DNA of 64,000 nt from Austropuccinia psidii (Eukaryota; Basidiomycota; Pucciniomycetes; Pucciniales; Sphaerophragmiaceae). Location: assembly GCA_023105745.1 (NCBI GenBank), contig JALGQZ010000019.1:2976001-3040000 (forward strand), written 5' to 3'. Within the stretch, counting starts at the first letter, position 1, and every line of letters starts with the position of its first letter. Positions 1-9,497 of the stretch are shown here, one piece after another. The translations under genes and the position numbers were made by a program. The notes under the pieces are model-generated. The model was not told the origin of the DNA. It worked only from the letters and a program-made list of their open reading frames with translations, and made no database searches.

Positions 1-2
1 AA

Positions 3-727
3 ACAAAATCAAGTTTCATTCCTAAGCATAGTGCATCAGCACCTTTACAGACACCTAAACCAATGGCAAATCAGCTCATTATGAACCAAACGCCTCAGGG
101 ATTTAAGCAAACAAAAGTGAGTTTTCTTCATTATTCTGTCTCACAAATATAAAATATGAGGAGGAAGTTCTGATTTTGTTGCACTTTACTGTTAGGATTC
201 CTTTTTTGCCTACATACAAATCATGTGGGGCCTTACTTATGAGAAGTCAATCCCAGTACTACCTGATCCTGCTCTACTTCAAGAATTCTGTAATCGCTTT
301 GATGATGTTGAAGAAATACAACAAGTTGCACAGAGTAAGAAACCCCTTAATTTGATACCACAAGAAGATGTTATTACCCTCAAAGGCACCAAACCAGGGA
401 GGAAGAAGGTTGGCCGAGCAATCATCAATGTGCAGGGATTCTTTATTTTCTATATAAAAGCATTCCTCGCCAAGCTTGGAATTTGTCGATGGGCCTATTG
501 ATATGTTGTACAATGAAGCTTGCCGAATCAGTGCAATCCAGACTTTTCAACAGGTGGCTGTTGGAGGAGCTTATCAATACATGAACATCAACTTGCGTTT
601 CCTAAACAACATTGGCTTACTTGAAGCAACATACAATCACTTTGTACATTACTTACAAACTAGAATATGGAAGAGAGAAACAAAAGAAAGTGGTTGCACT
701 GCTGATGATATTACAGTATGTCAATAG
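3..727 (+). pseudogene. Broken fragment of a rust-type expanded host gene family
   Basis: The reading frame is open from the left edge to 116, continues in phase after an intron-like gap from 196, and is lost by a frameshift near 480-505, after which the second frame continues to the stop at 725-727. Residues around 506-690 (LYNEACRISAIQTFQQVAVG, then LNNIGLLEATYNHFVHYL) resemble a large family of uncharacterised proteins that I recall from Puccinia and related rusts; its function is unknown. Both ends are missing: the N-terminus lies outside the window and similarity fades after the KESG at about 690. The F1-alpha insertion starts 64 bases downstream of the stop, so it probably landed in the 3' end or the flank. 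The rust-type assignment is from memory. The two-frame structure is directly visible. Confidence 0.6.
117..195 (+). other. Probable spliceosomal intron, 79 nt
   Basis: It begins GTGAGT after ...ACAAAA and ends TGTTAG before GATTCC. Removing it joins two open frames in phase 0 (…QTK to DSFFAYIQ…), while the gap itself is not open in either frame. A short U-rich tract precedes the acceptor, as is usual for fungal introns. Confidence 0.6.
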
Positions 728-790
728 GGGTTTAATGTGTAATTATTGATGGCTACATTGATTTTAAACCAAATCTCCTTTTTCTTAATT

Positions 791-2539
791 TGTGAGCCTT
801 AGAGGTAATTTCATATACCCAAAAGACCACAAATACAAAATTAACATATAAATATAAAGAAAATAAATTTATTTATATCATTAAAATAAAAATCAAAATA
901 TAAATATAAAATTATATCAAAAATTAAAAATTTAATTAAAATTTAAAAATAAAATTACATTGAATTTTGAAATTGTAAAATTACATTTATACTTGAAAAA
1001 ATTAAGTGAAAATGAATTTTTAACAAAATTGTAAAAAAATAAATAAATTTGGAAAAAAGTTAAATAAAAATTATTGTAACTTTTTATCCAATGAATAAAC
1101 ATATAAAAATTATTTCACCAAATAAGCTTAAATTAAGTTTTTAGTATTTTCTGTATGAAAATTGAAAATCCTCAAAACTTTAATTTCATTCACATCACAT
1201 TTAGTGTTAATCACCAAAATTTGTGTTAAAATTGAGGTGTTGTGTATATTTTAGAAGTTATGAGGAATTAAAGTATTTTCAATTGAATTTGATTGAAATG
1301 TCAAAATGTGCGCGTGTATTACATAAGTGAACTTTGATTTACATATGAGGTATCAATTATTACTGTATTGAACTGTACAACTCGATTGAATTACATTTGT
1401 AAATTATAAGTATAATACATGATGAGGAATTAAAGGAAAAATAAATTGGAAAGATTAAATTTGGGGGGGAAAAGGAACTCCAGCTCTAAGGGGGAGTTAG
1501 ACCCCCAAAATCCTTGCTGACAGGCGTATGGTGTCAAAATTCATGCAAAGGTTCATCACTTTTGGCCTGGAATTGAGTTACTGGGTCTGTGGACTCAATT
1601 GATGATGAGGTTTTGATATCAACTGGGGTAGTTTTAGCTGTTTCCAAGAGGGTGAAACTACCCTTAAGATAAAACAATCATAGTAAAAGCAGTTTTAACT
1701 GGTTTATACGTCTCCTACACACATTCTGACGTGTTTTGAAGGCTCTAGACCAGGTATTGCTATAGTAATGGCTGATTTAAGGGTCTAAAATGGCTACAAA
1801 TGGCTAAAAATGGCTTAAACCAACCCTTTTTTGGTCTAAACCAGGGTTCAATGATGCCATAATTGGCTTTTTGGTTTCCAGACTGTTTTTCACGACTGAC
1901 AAGAGTAAATTTTACTTTTGGAGTAAGAAAATTGATGGCTATAAAAGAATGTCTTCTTTGCCCTACTTTTCTCTTCATGTTAGAATCTTTTCCTTTTATA
2001 ATTGGTTTAAACATTGTTAAAACAATAAATAAAAGATTCCAACCACCTTTCTTAAATCTTTTTAAATGTTTTAAAAACGTGAAAAAATCATTATAATCAT
2101 TTTTACCCCTGAACCACCCCAAAAGTGAATTAAAGCATCTTTCATCACTGTAAACTTTGTCACTTTGTTTCCAAATTCACTCTGGTCACTTTTGGGTGTG
2201 TTTTCTCTTTAATATTCTTTTTAAAGAATTTGTTATTCAATTAATTGCTTGCAGGTGTTTGCTCAATTAATTCCAATTGAAATTGCTCTTGAAGAAATTT
2301 CTTTTGTAGCCTTAAATATCTCTTGTAGAGTATTTTTGGATAAATTTTTATTGTTGGTAAAACAATAAATCTTTATAATATTATTTTTTATACTAATAAA
2401 GTTACAAAAAATGAAATTTGCGTGTTTTCTCTTAAAAATAATATTTCTTTTTATTTTTAATTGATTTTTACCTTATACAAATTTTGAGGACAGGAAAAGT
2501 ACTTGATTTTTAATCAAAGTTTCATATCCACACATTACA
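791..2539 (+). repeat. 5' LTR of F1-alpha
   Basis: It matches 5778-7564 along its length, starts TGTGAGCC and ends CATTACA. Compared with the 3' LTR it lacks about 65 bp after TTTCACCA (near 1120) and a short AATCATTGTTTGTAACTCCT-type insertion, but keeps about 24 bp near 965 and about 25 bp near 1825 that the 3' LTR has lost. Most indel edges sit in short direct repeats. Open frames inside it on both strands are not supported as genes. Confidence 0.9.
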
Positions 2540-2541
2540 TA

Positions 2542-2559
2542 TGGGGGCCCCGCCGTGAT
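2542..2559 (+). other. Probable tRNA primer-binding site of F1-alpha
   Basis: Two bases after the LTR lies TGGGGGCCCCGCCGTGAT. The TGG start is complementary to a tRNA CCA end, and the placement fits minus-strand priming. A related site sits at the same place in F1-gamma (30191). I could not assign the tRNA species. Confidence 0.6.
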
Positions 2560-2767
2560 ATTCTACCTGTGACATATTTTTTTTACTCTTTTTAAATCCT
2601 TTTTCTTATCTTGAAAAATTTAAAAACATATAAAAAATACTTATAATTCAAAAAATCAATAAAAAAAATATAATTTTTTTTAATATTATAAGTGAGGCTT
2701 ATATTTTAATTTCTTTTTTGAAATATCCTTTTTTTACTTAATTAATTGGTTTATTCATTAATTTTAG

Positions 2768-5187
2768 TGTCTGACAACGTGGTAAGACAAGAAAACATTG
2801 AAACAGCCTCAACAGTAACCAGCATTATTCCTGCCAGTACTGTTAATTCTGATCATAATAGTATTATCATTGTGAGTCAGAATATTCAACCAGAGCCAAT
2901 TTCTTCTGAATTAGTCAACTTGGAAATAAGTAATACTCTTCAGAAAGCCAAAGATTTGGCCAATAGTAAGTTTTTTTACATAAAATTACTATTTTAAGCC
3001 TTTTTAACCATAGTTATGCCTTCAACCAGGTCAGGAGCCAGCTATAACCCCTTAAGAAGCTCCCAGAAAGGTAATAGACATGATTATGGCAGAGGCCAAT
3101 CAGGTACAGAAGGAAAAGGGTCAGTTGATGACTTCCAAACAACTAAAATGGGTCATTCTGAAGCTGATAATAACATTTTACCTTCAAAAAGAGCTGACAC
3201 CGCCACAACAAGCCTCAGTGGACATATACAAAGCCAGCCACAGTGCATGAAACAATGCACTTCAGTTCAAGGAGTACCAGATCCTTGCAGAACTGTGGAA
3301 GAATTGCATGAATTCTTACCTGACTGTGAGAAAATTCCTGGGCCATCCCAATACTTGCAAATTGCTCAATGGATGGCATCCATTGATGGAGAAGAAAAAC
3401 ATGATGCTTTTGACACTAGAATGGAGGAGAAACAACCCTCCACCACCCAAACCAGTGCCAAAAACAGCCTCAGTGGCCAGCAGCAGCAATTTCAACGTGG
3501 GTAAGCAGCCACAAACTCCAAACAAGGGCAAAGGGAAGGCACAAGCCCCAAAACCTTACAGCCAGGGCTACAGAATCCCAAAGATTCAACAGGATGCCAT
3601 GGAAAATGTATTTCAGATGGCCAGAACCATGATGGAATTACAAAAGAAGGAGGAAGCCAGATTAAAATATCAAAAATGAGCTCTGAGACTTTTTATTGTA
3701 TTCCAGAGTTGTATAAAGCTATTTCTGACATAAAAAGTCATCTGTCTGATAAAAATACATCACTTTGTGACAATCTTAAAACAAATAACTTGAGTCTGAG
3801 CCAAATAAATGATACACTTAAATGCTTTGAAAGAGTTTTAAGCACAATCAAAACTTCCAATAATGATAATTCTTTTAGCATTCAGGTAAATGAACAATCT
3901 GCCATTATTAAAGAATTAACAGACAAATATTCTAAATTCAATACTGATGACATAATTGAAGCAAGAATAAAACAAGCCATAAGCACTATCAAAGAAGATA
4001 ATAAAAAAGCTCTTGATGATATTTCAAAATAATTTGCTGAAGTAAAGACAAATATAGTTGCCCTGAAAAAGCATTTTGATACCTCAAGAGAGGAAATATC
4101 AAAACTAACAGTAAAGCTAAATGGAGTTATATCTGATAATACTAAACAAACAGAATTATGGAATGAGCTAACATATAAAGAGGATGATCATAAAAAGAAT
4201 GTCATAAACTCTATACAAAACTTGCAACATGAATTAAGAAATTCACAAAGGTGTAACAACAGTAAAATGAATGATATTGAACAACTGCTAAACCCTTTAC
4301 CAATAATGTCTACACCTCTGAATCAAAATGAAGATGCAAGAATTCCCAATCCACAAGTATTGGATATTGAAAATTCACAGTTAAAAAATGAATTTTCTAC
4401 TTCTTTTCATAGCTTAGAACCATCAATGGGCCAAGCACTCTTGAAAGAAGTTCCAAAACTTAAAGAATGGCCTCACTTCAGTGGTGAAGGAGAGTATGAC
4501 CATATGGAATTCATTAGAGGTATTGACATGATCAAAGAGGATTTTGAATTACAAGACAGAGTGGTAACAGCCAGATTTAACACCTTGTTTACCAAATCAG
4601 CTCACAGATGGTACATCAAAATAAGACAAGCACATAGACACCAGAGTTGGACTTGGTGGAAAGCCCAAATCATTAACAAATGGGCAAATGATGCTTGGAG
4701 GCTTAAAGTTGAAACAACCTTTGAATCTTCCAAATTTAATGCTGATAAAGACAAACCATTACCATGGTTTTGCCAACAAAAAGACAGATTAACAGAATTA
4801 TATCCTGACATGTCAGAAATTATGATTCCTAGAAAAATTCTGAGACAATGTGAAGGTGACTTAAAGCATGCTATCAAAAGCAGGACTACTGAACAATCTT
4901 CAGCAGAGGATATTATCAATATATTAGAAGAAGTAACCACCCAAACCAAAATTGGTTCTAGTATGGTGAGTCTCAAAACAAGGTTTAATACACCTTGGGA
5001 GGATTCTGTGGAACAAAACCCTGAAGAAAATTCTAATAATGTTAGGTATAAATCTGCATATACAGTCAGAAAGTGCCATCTTTGCCAAAGAACCACTCAT
5101 TTAGCTAATACATGTCCAAAAAGGGGGAAAATCAATGAAATTAATATTAAAAAGGAACCTGATGTTAAAAAAGATGACATAATTTAA
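2768..5187 (+). pseudogene. gag: F1-alpha gag, one stop and two compensating frameshifts
   Basis: This encodes the capsid/nucleocapsid polyprotein that packages element RNA. A leader exon (about 2768-2965), preceded by a pyrimidine tract and TAG, can join in phase to the ATG at 3016. The frame then shifts twice (between about 3400 and 3500, and at the ATGA at 3676), returning to the first frame. After one TAA at 4030-4032 the frame is open to 5184, about 384 codons. That stretch holds a helical, Lys/Glu-rich region, the capsid-like segment (about 4440-4950, WPHFSGEGEYDHMEF, WYIKIRQAHR, WWKAQIINKWAND) and a C-X2-C-X4-H-X4-C zinc knuckle (5074-5115). It aligns by eye with the F1-gamma Gag at 33264-35190. 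The Gag C-terminal half is much better preserved than any enzyme domain. Confidence 0.8.
2966..3013 (+). other. Candidate short intron in the F1-alpha gag leader
   Basis: It runs GTAAGT...CATAG, 48 nt. Splicing would join the exon ending at 2965 (phase 1) to 3014 so that the ATG at 3016 lies in frame; unspliced, the leader frame stops just downstream (2995-2997). Consensus sites and the phase fit support it, but an intron this short is near the lower limit and no transcript evidence exists here. Confidence 0.4.
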
Positions 5188-5765
5188 GACAATTAAGATG
5201 ATAAGTCATCCATATTTTTTGAATCTTCAAAAGATATAGAAAATATCAATGCCACTTTTGACATCATGGAATCTTATTCCCACTTGCCACAATTGAGCAA
5301 TGATCAACTTGATTTATCAAAAGTTCAAGATGCACAACTTATGAAAACCAAATCCCAATAGAAGGAATAAGTGTTACAGACTTGAACACCACCTTCTTTG
5401 AAGAGGTCAGAAATAGTTACACACAAGATAAGAATTGTAGCATCTTATGCCAATTAGTGAACAAAGAATATAAATACAGCTCCCTAATGCATGCCTTGGA
5501 TGAATTATGGAGAGGATCTTATGATTAAGGAAGATTTCACCTACTGGATGGTATAATTTATCACAGTACCAAGCACACATGTGTCATGACAGTTGTGGAC
5601 GGGTCATTAATCAATCTTGTACTAAAAGAATGCCATGACAGCCCCTTCTCAGGACATCTGTCTGGAGACAGAACAAGAGAAAAAGACATACCTGAAGCTA
5701 CTTAGCTTCTCAGAATGTTCAGACACACTAGAAATACCAATATTACAAAGTAAGATTCTTGTTTT
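5188..5765 (+). pseudogene. pol: F1-alpha pol remnant with two large deletions
   Basis: After Gag the frame continues as the gag-protease linker (LSKVQDAQLMKTK, near 5320) and jumps near 5355 straight to the RNase H/integrase tether (IEGISVTDLNTTFFEEVR). Protease, RT and RNase H are missing. The integrase zinc-binding region begins (KECHDSPFSGHLSGDRT, about 5628-5680) and then jumps in frame near 5685 to the last residues of the C-terminal tail (LLRMFRHTR), so the DDE core and chromodomain are gone. Stops at about 5525 and 5703 add to the damage. Against the intact order seen in F1-beta on the right, about 3 kb of coding sequence is absent. Confidence 0.8.
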
Positions 5766-5777
5766 AGGGGGAGGGAA
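5766..5777 (+). other. Polypurine tract of F1-alpha
   Basis: The purine run AGGGGGAGGGAA lies directly against the TGTGAGCC of the 3' LTR, where plus-strand DNA synthesis is primed. Confidence 0.8.
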
Positions 5778-7564
5778 TGTGAGCCTTGGAGGTAATTTCA
5801 TATACCCAAAAGACCACAAATACAAAATTAACATATGAATATAAATAAAATAAATTTATTTATATAATTAAAATAAAATCAAAATATAAATATAAAATTA
5901 TATTCACAATAAAAAAATTTAATTACAAGTTAAAAATAAAATTACATTTATACTTGAAAAAATTAAGTGAAAATGAATTTTTAACAAAATTGTAAAAAAA
6001 TAAAGAAATTTGGAAAAAAGTTAAGTAAAAATTATTATAACTTTATCCAATAAATAAACATATAAAAATTATTTCACCATTGGATTCCTCATAAAAAATC
6101 AGGTGGGGTCACCTCTGAGTGAAAACTTTGTAACTCAACTCTAAATAAGCTTAAATTAAGTTTTTAGTATTTTCTGTATGAAAATTGAAACTCCTCAAAA
6201 CTTTAATTTAATTCACATCACATTTAGTGTTAATCACCAAAATTTGTGTTAAAATTGAGGTGTTGTGTATATTTTAGAAGTTATGAGGAATTAAAGTATT
6301 TTCAATTGAATTCAATTGAAATGTCAAAATGTGCACGTGTATTACATAAGTGAACTTTGATTTACATATGAGGTATCAATTATTACTGTATTGAACTGTA
6401 AAACCCGATTGAATTACATATGTAAATTATAAGTATAATACATGATGAGGAATTAAAGGAAAAACAAATTGGAAAGATTAAATTTGGGGGGGAAAAGGAA
6501 CTCCAGCTCTAAGGGGGAGCTAGACCCCCAAAATCCTTGCTGACAGGCGTGTGGTGTCAAAATTCATGCAAAGGTTCATCACTTTTGGCCTGGAATTGAG
6601 TTACTGGGTCTGTGGACTCAATTGATGATGAGATTTTGATATCAACTGGGGTAGTTTTAGCTGTTTCCAAGAGGGTGAAAATACCCTTAAGATAAAACAA
6701 TCATAGTAAAAACAGTTTTAACTGGTTTCTACGTCTCTTACACACATTCTGACGTGTTTTGAAGGCTCTAGACCAGGTATTGCTATAGTAATGGCTGATT
6801 TAAGGGTCTAAAACGGCTACAAATGGCTAAAAATGGCTTAAACCAGGGTTCAATGATGCCATAATTGGCTTTTATGTTGGCAGACTGTTTTTCACGATTG
6901 ACAAGAGTAAACTTTACTTTTGGAGTAAGAAAATTGATGGCTATAAAAGAAAGTCTTCTTTGCCCCACTGTTCTCTTCATGTTAAAATCTTTTCCTTTTA
7001 TAATTAGTTTAAACATTGTTAAACCAATCAATAAAAGATTCCAACCACCTTTCTTAAATCATTCTAAACCTTTTAACAACGTGAAAAAAGTATTATAATC
7101 ATTGTTTGTAACTCCTATAATCATTTTTACCCCTGAACCACCCCAAAAGTGAATTAAAGCATCTTTCATCACTGTAAACTTTGTCACTTTGTTTCCCAAT
7201 TCACTCTGGTCACTTTTGAGCATGTTTTCTCTTTAATATTCTTTTTAAAGACTTTTTTCTTCAATTAATTGCTTGCAGCTCTTTGCTCAAGTAATTCCAA
7301 TTGAAATTGCTCTTGAAGAAATTTCTTTTGTAGCCTTAAATATCTCTTGTAGAGTATTTTTGGATAAATTTTTATTGTTGGTAAAACAATAAATCTTTCT
7401 AATATTATTGTTTTATACTAATAAATCTATAAACAATAAAATTGGTGTGTCTTCTCTTAAAAATAATATTTCTTACTATTTTTAATTGATTTTTACCTTA
7501 TACAAATTTTGAGGACAGGAAAAGTACTTGAATTTTAATCAAAGTTTCATATCCACACCTTACA
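5778..7564 (+). repeat. 3' LTR of F1-alpha
   Basis: It starts TGTGAGCC and ends CCTTACA, followed by the TAATT duplication. It carries a segment near 6079-6143 that the 5' LTR lost. Scattered substitutions between the two LTRs show that the insertion is not recent. Confidence 0.9.
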
Positions 7565-7669
7565 TAATTCCTTTCTTACAATCTAACTTTTATACAAAGG
7601 GTAAAGGTAAGCTTCTCACATTTCTCTTTGTTTTCATGTATTCCAAAAACAATCTTTCACCTCATTGAC

Positions 7670-7980
7670 TCCAAATATATGCCTGAGCAGCTCATCTTAG
7701 TCATCAAAGGGAGTAAAAACCAGGAATTCAAACTCATAATCCATTTCACGAGAAGAGCTAAACATTTCCCCTTTAGAAATAGAAATTACCTTTGTTCCAG
7801 ATAACTGAAATATCATAGCGCTAGCTGAAGATTTTGGCATGAGTTCTTTTCCTTTGTAAGTCCTTTTTCAATTTTTTATCATACACCTTGCACATTTTTC
7901 TGTCAAAATAGCAATTCGGAAAGCTTTTGCTCCTCCCAATCCACTATATACACCCTCCTTGATAACACGAATGATATTCA
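7670..7980 (-). pseudogene. Unrecognised degraded host-like coding fragment
   Basis: Read on the minus strand from about 7979, one frame is open for most of 300 bases, with stops after ...CARCMIKN and after ...FTPFDD. The middle segment (MPKSSASAMIFQLSGTKV, then EMDYEFEFLVFTPFDD) looks like real protein rather than AT-rich noise. I do not recognise it. It may be the remains of a rust multigene family member, unrelated to the flanking retroelement. Confidence 0.35.
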
Positions 7981-8279
7981 AAATATTTTTCCTCCATCTC
8001 ATAACCCACATCACCTTTCCTTTTCTCCATTGGGTGATCCATCATACATTAGTTTTTTACTTACTATTTGCTATTATCTGCAAGATATCAGCTATTTTCC
8101 ATTCAATATCACTTGTTTGGCATTTGATTGTGTTTCTTCATCTCTTAAAATTGAATAATCACATGTATATCTATTTTCATTTCATTATCTTACTTAAAAA
8201 AACCCATTAATTCAAAAGAAGAAAAACTCAACTACCAACACTCGGATTCAAAGCTAACTAACCATTCGATTGAAATGAC

Positions 8280-8579
8280 ATGTGTGCCAGACAAAGAAAT
8301 TTCCAAGCACAAACTGCGATCTCAAAGAAGGGTGAAGCAATTCAAAGAATTGATGGCCAAATTAGAAGAATTGAAGCAAAGAGATCAAGCCAAAAAAAAG
8401 GAGTGCGTGATTCTTCCTTTTATCTTGATATGGCTTTGTCAATAACCTGTCTAATCATTGATTACATTATGAATAGTTTTCAGATATATAAAAAGAAAGT
8501 CAACCCCCATTTTTTACCACGTGGGATTTCCGGCTCCAAATCATTACATTTTCAAAGATGGTTGTTAAGAAAGGGCTGA
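8280..8579 (+). CDS. Hypothetical short open frame, basic N-terminus
   Basis: This 99-codon frame starts with ATG at 8280. The first 45 residues are rich in Arg, Lys, Gln and Ser (GEAIQRIDGQIRRIEAKRSS) and could form a short helix; the rest is hydrophobic and then basic. I recognise no domain. No splice sites or conserved neighbours support it, and the surrounding DNA holds only decayed genes, so it may be chance. Confidence 0.2.
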   Translation: MCARQRNFQAQTAISKKGEAIQRIDGQIRRIEAKRSSQKKGVRDSSFYLDMALSITCLIIDYIMNSFQIYKKKVNPHFLPRGISGSKSLHFQRWLLRKG

Positions 8580-9180
8580 TTAGATTAAAGCGCATGTTTT
8601 TCAATCTCATAGGAAGACCATTTCCGCTTTATTGGTTTGTAAATCTTTGGAGTATTTTTATTGAATAAACTTTCTATTATTGTAAAGGATTGAAAAATAA
8701 GTGTATGTACTGTTATAAATTCTAACAGTACTGGTACAATGCATAAAGCAATGTAAAAATACACAATAAGAAAGAGCGCTAAGCATTCTGTGGCTGAGCT
8801 GAGGTTAAATAAGAGCCAGGACAGGGTCAGGACAGAGTGACCTGATCCAGGTCAGGTCAGCCTTTTGCTGGTGGTGACATCAGGGAAACGCCTGACATTG
8901 CAAATGCAACGTTGCACTGACATTGCACATCAATGAAACATTTCGCTGAAACGTCACCCTGAAAAATTTTGAAGAGTGGTGATGTCGCACCTCGTTGATC
9001 AATTGGGTCCTGATTGCAATTCTCAGCAAAGATTTCTTAAAAACTATTCTTGAACTAAAACTGGAGTCAGTGTCTCTTCTGGAATACAGTTTATCAGTTA
9101 TGTTGCACAATACCTCCAGTCCACCTCTGAGCTTCTCAATTAAGTACCAATTCATATTAAGTTTTCAGTAATTTGTTGGC
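8580..9180. other. No gene seen
   Basis: There is no convincing coding sequence on either strand. The stretch 8815-8970 is richer in G and C than its surroundings and repeats short words (CAGGTCAGGTCAG, ATTGCA and TTGCACTGACATTGCACA). Confidence 0.5.
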
Positions 9181-9183
9181 AGG

Positions 9184-9477
9184 TTTGGAAACTGCTTACT
9201 ATCTGGCTTTTTGGTCCCCATCAAGACCAATAGAAATTATTGTTTTGGAAAAGCACACCACTTCAGTGCCTTGATCAAGAGTCACAAGGCTGATTCTCAT
9301 GATGGTCTTCCAGAAAGCACAGCTCAAGGTTTCAAATTTAAAAGTGGACCTATGAGCATGAAACCAAAGGGCGTGGCCAGAATGATTACCCCTGAGCTTG
9401 TTTGCGATCTTTTTTGTCTCTTTAAAAGAATCGTTTGTCCCCATGCCATGTCCCAGTATTTTGCAAGAATTTCTTAA
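9184..9477 (+). pseudogene. Possible host exon next to a solo LTR
   Basis: A good acceptor-like sequence (TTTGTTGGCAG, ending about 9183) precedes an open frame of about 98 codons (NCLLSGFLVPIKTNRNYCFG ... MITPELVCDLFCLFKRIVC). Composition is protein-like and less AT-biased than the flanks. I do not recognise a family. The frame ends 20 bases before the solo LTR, and further host-like coding appears right of that LTR at 11650. The two may be parts of one gene, but the phase could not be shown to match. Confidence 0.35.
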
Positions 9478-9497
9478 GCTTGTTTTTTGATTGATTG

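Larger units (their letters stand above)
791..7564 (+). mobile_element. F1-alpha Ty3/gypsy element, full length but internally deleted (Gag-only, non-autonomous)
   Basis: Two long terminal repeats, both TGTGAGCC...TTACA, enclose a primer-binding site, a Gag region and a polypurine tract. A perfect 5-bp duplication TAATT flanks the element (786-790 and 7565-7569), so it integrated as one unit. The internal region is only about 3.2 kb. Protease, reverse transcriptase, RNase H and most of the integrase are absent, removed at two junctions (near 5355 and 5685). The result resembles TR-GAG elements known from plants: LTRs plus gag, dependent on an autonomous relative. Whether the deletions preceded or followed insertion cannot be decided from one copy. 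Confidence 0.88.

Noticed and set aside
1760..2122. Open frames on both strands inside the F1-alpha LTR, also seen at 6783-7098
   Set aside because: The same frames appear in both LTR copies with unrelated stops and indels, and show no domain; they are LTR sequence.
8280..8579. Nuclear basic protein or effector
   Set aside because: No signal peptide, domain or support from neighbours; kept only as a low-confidence hypothetical frame.
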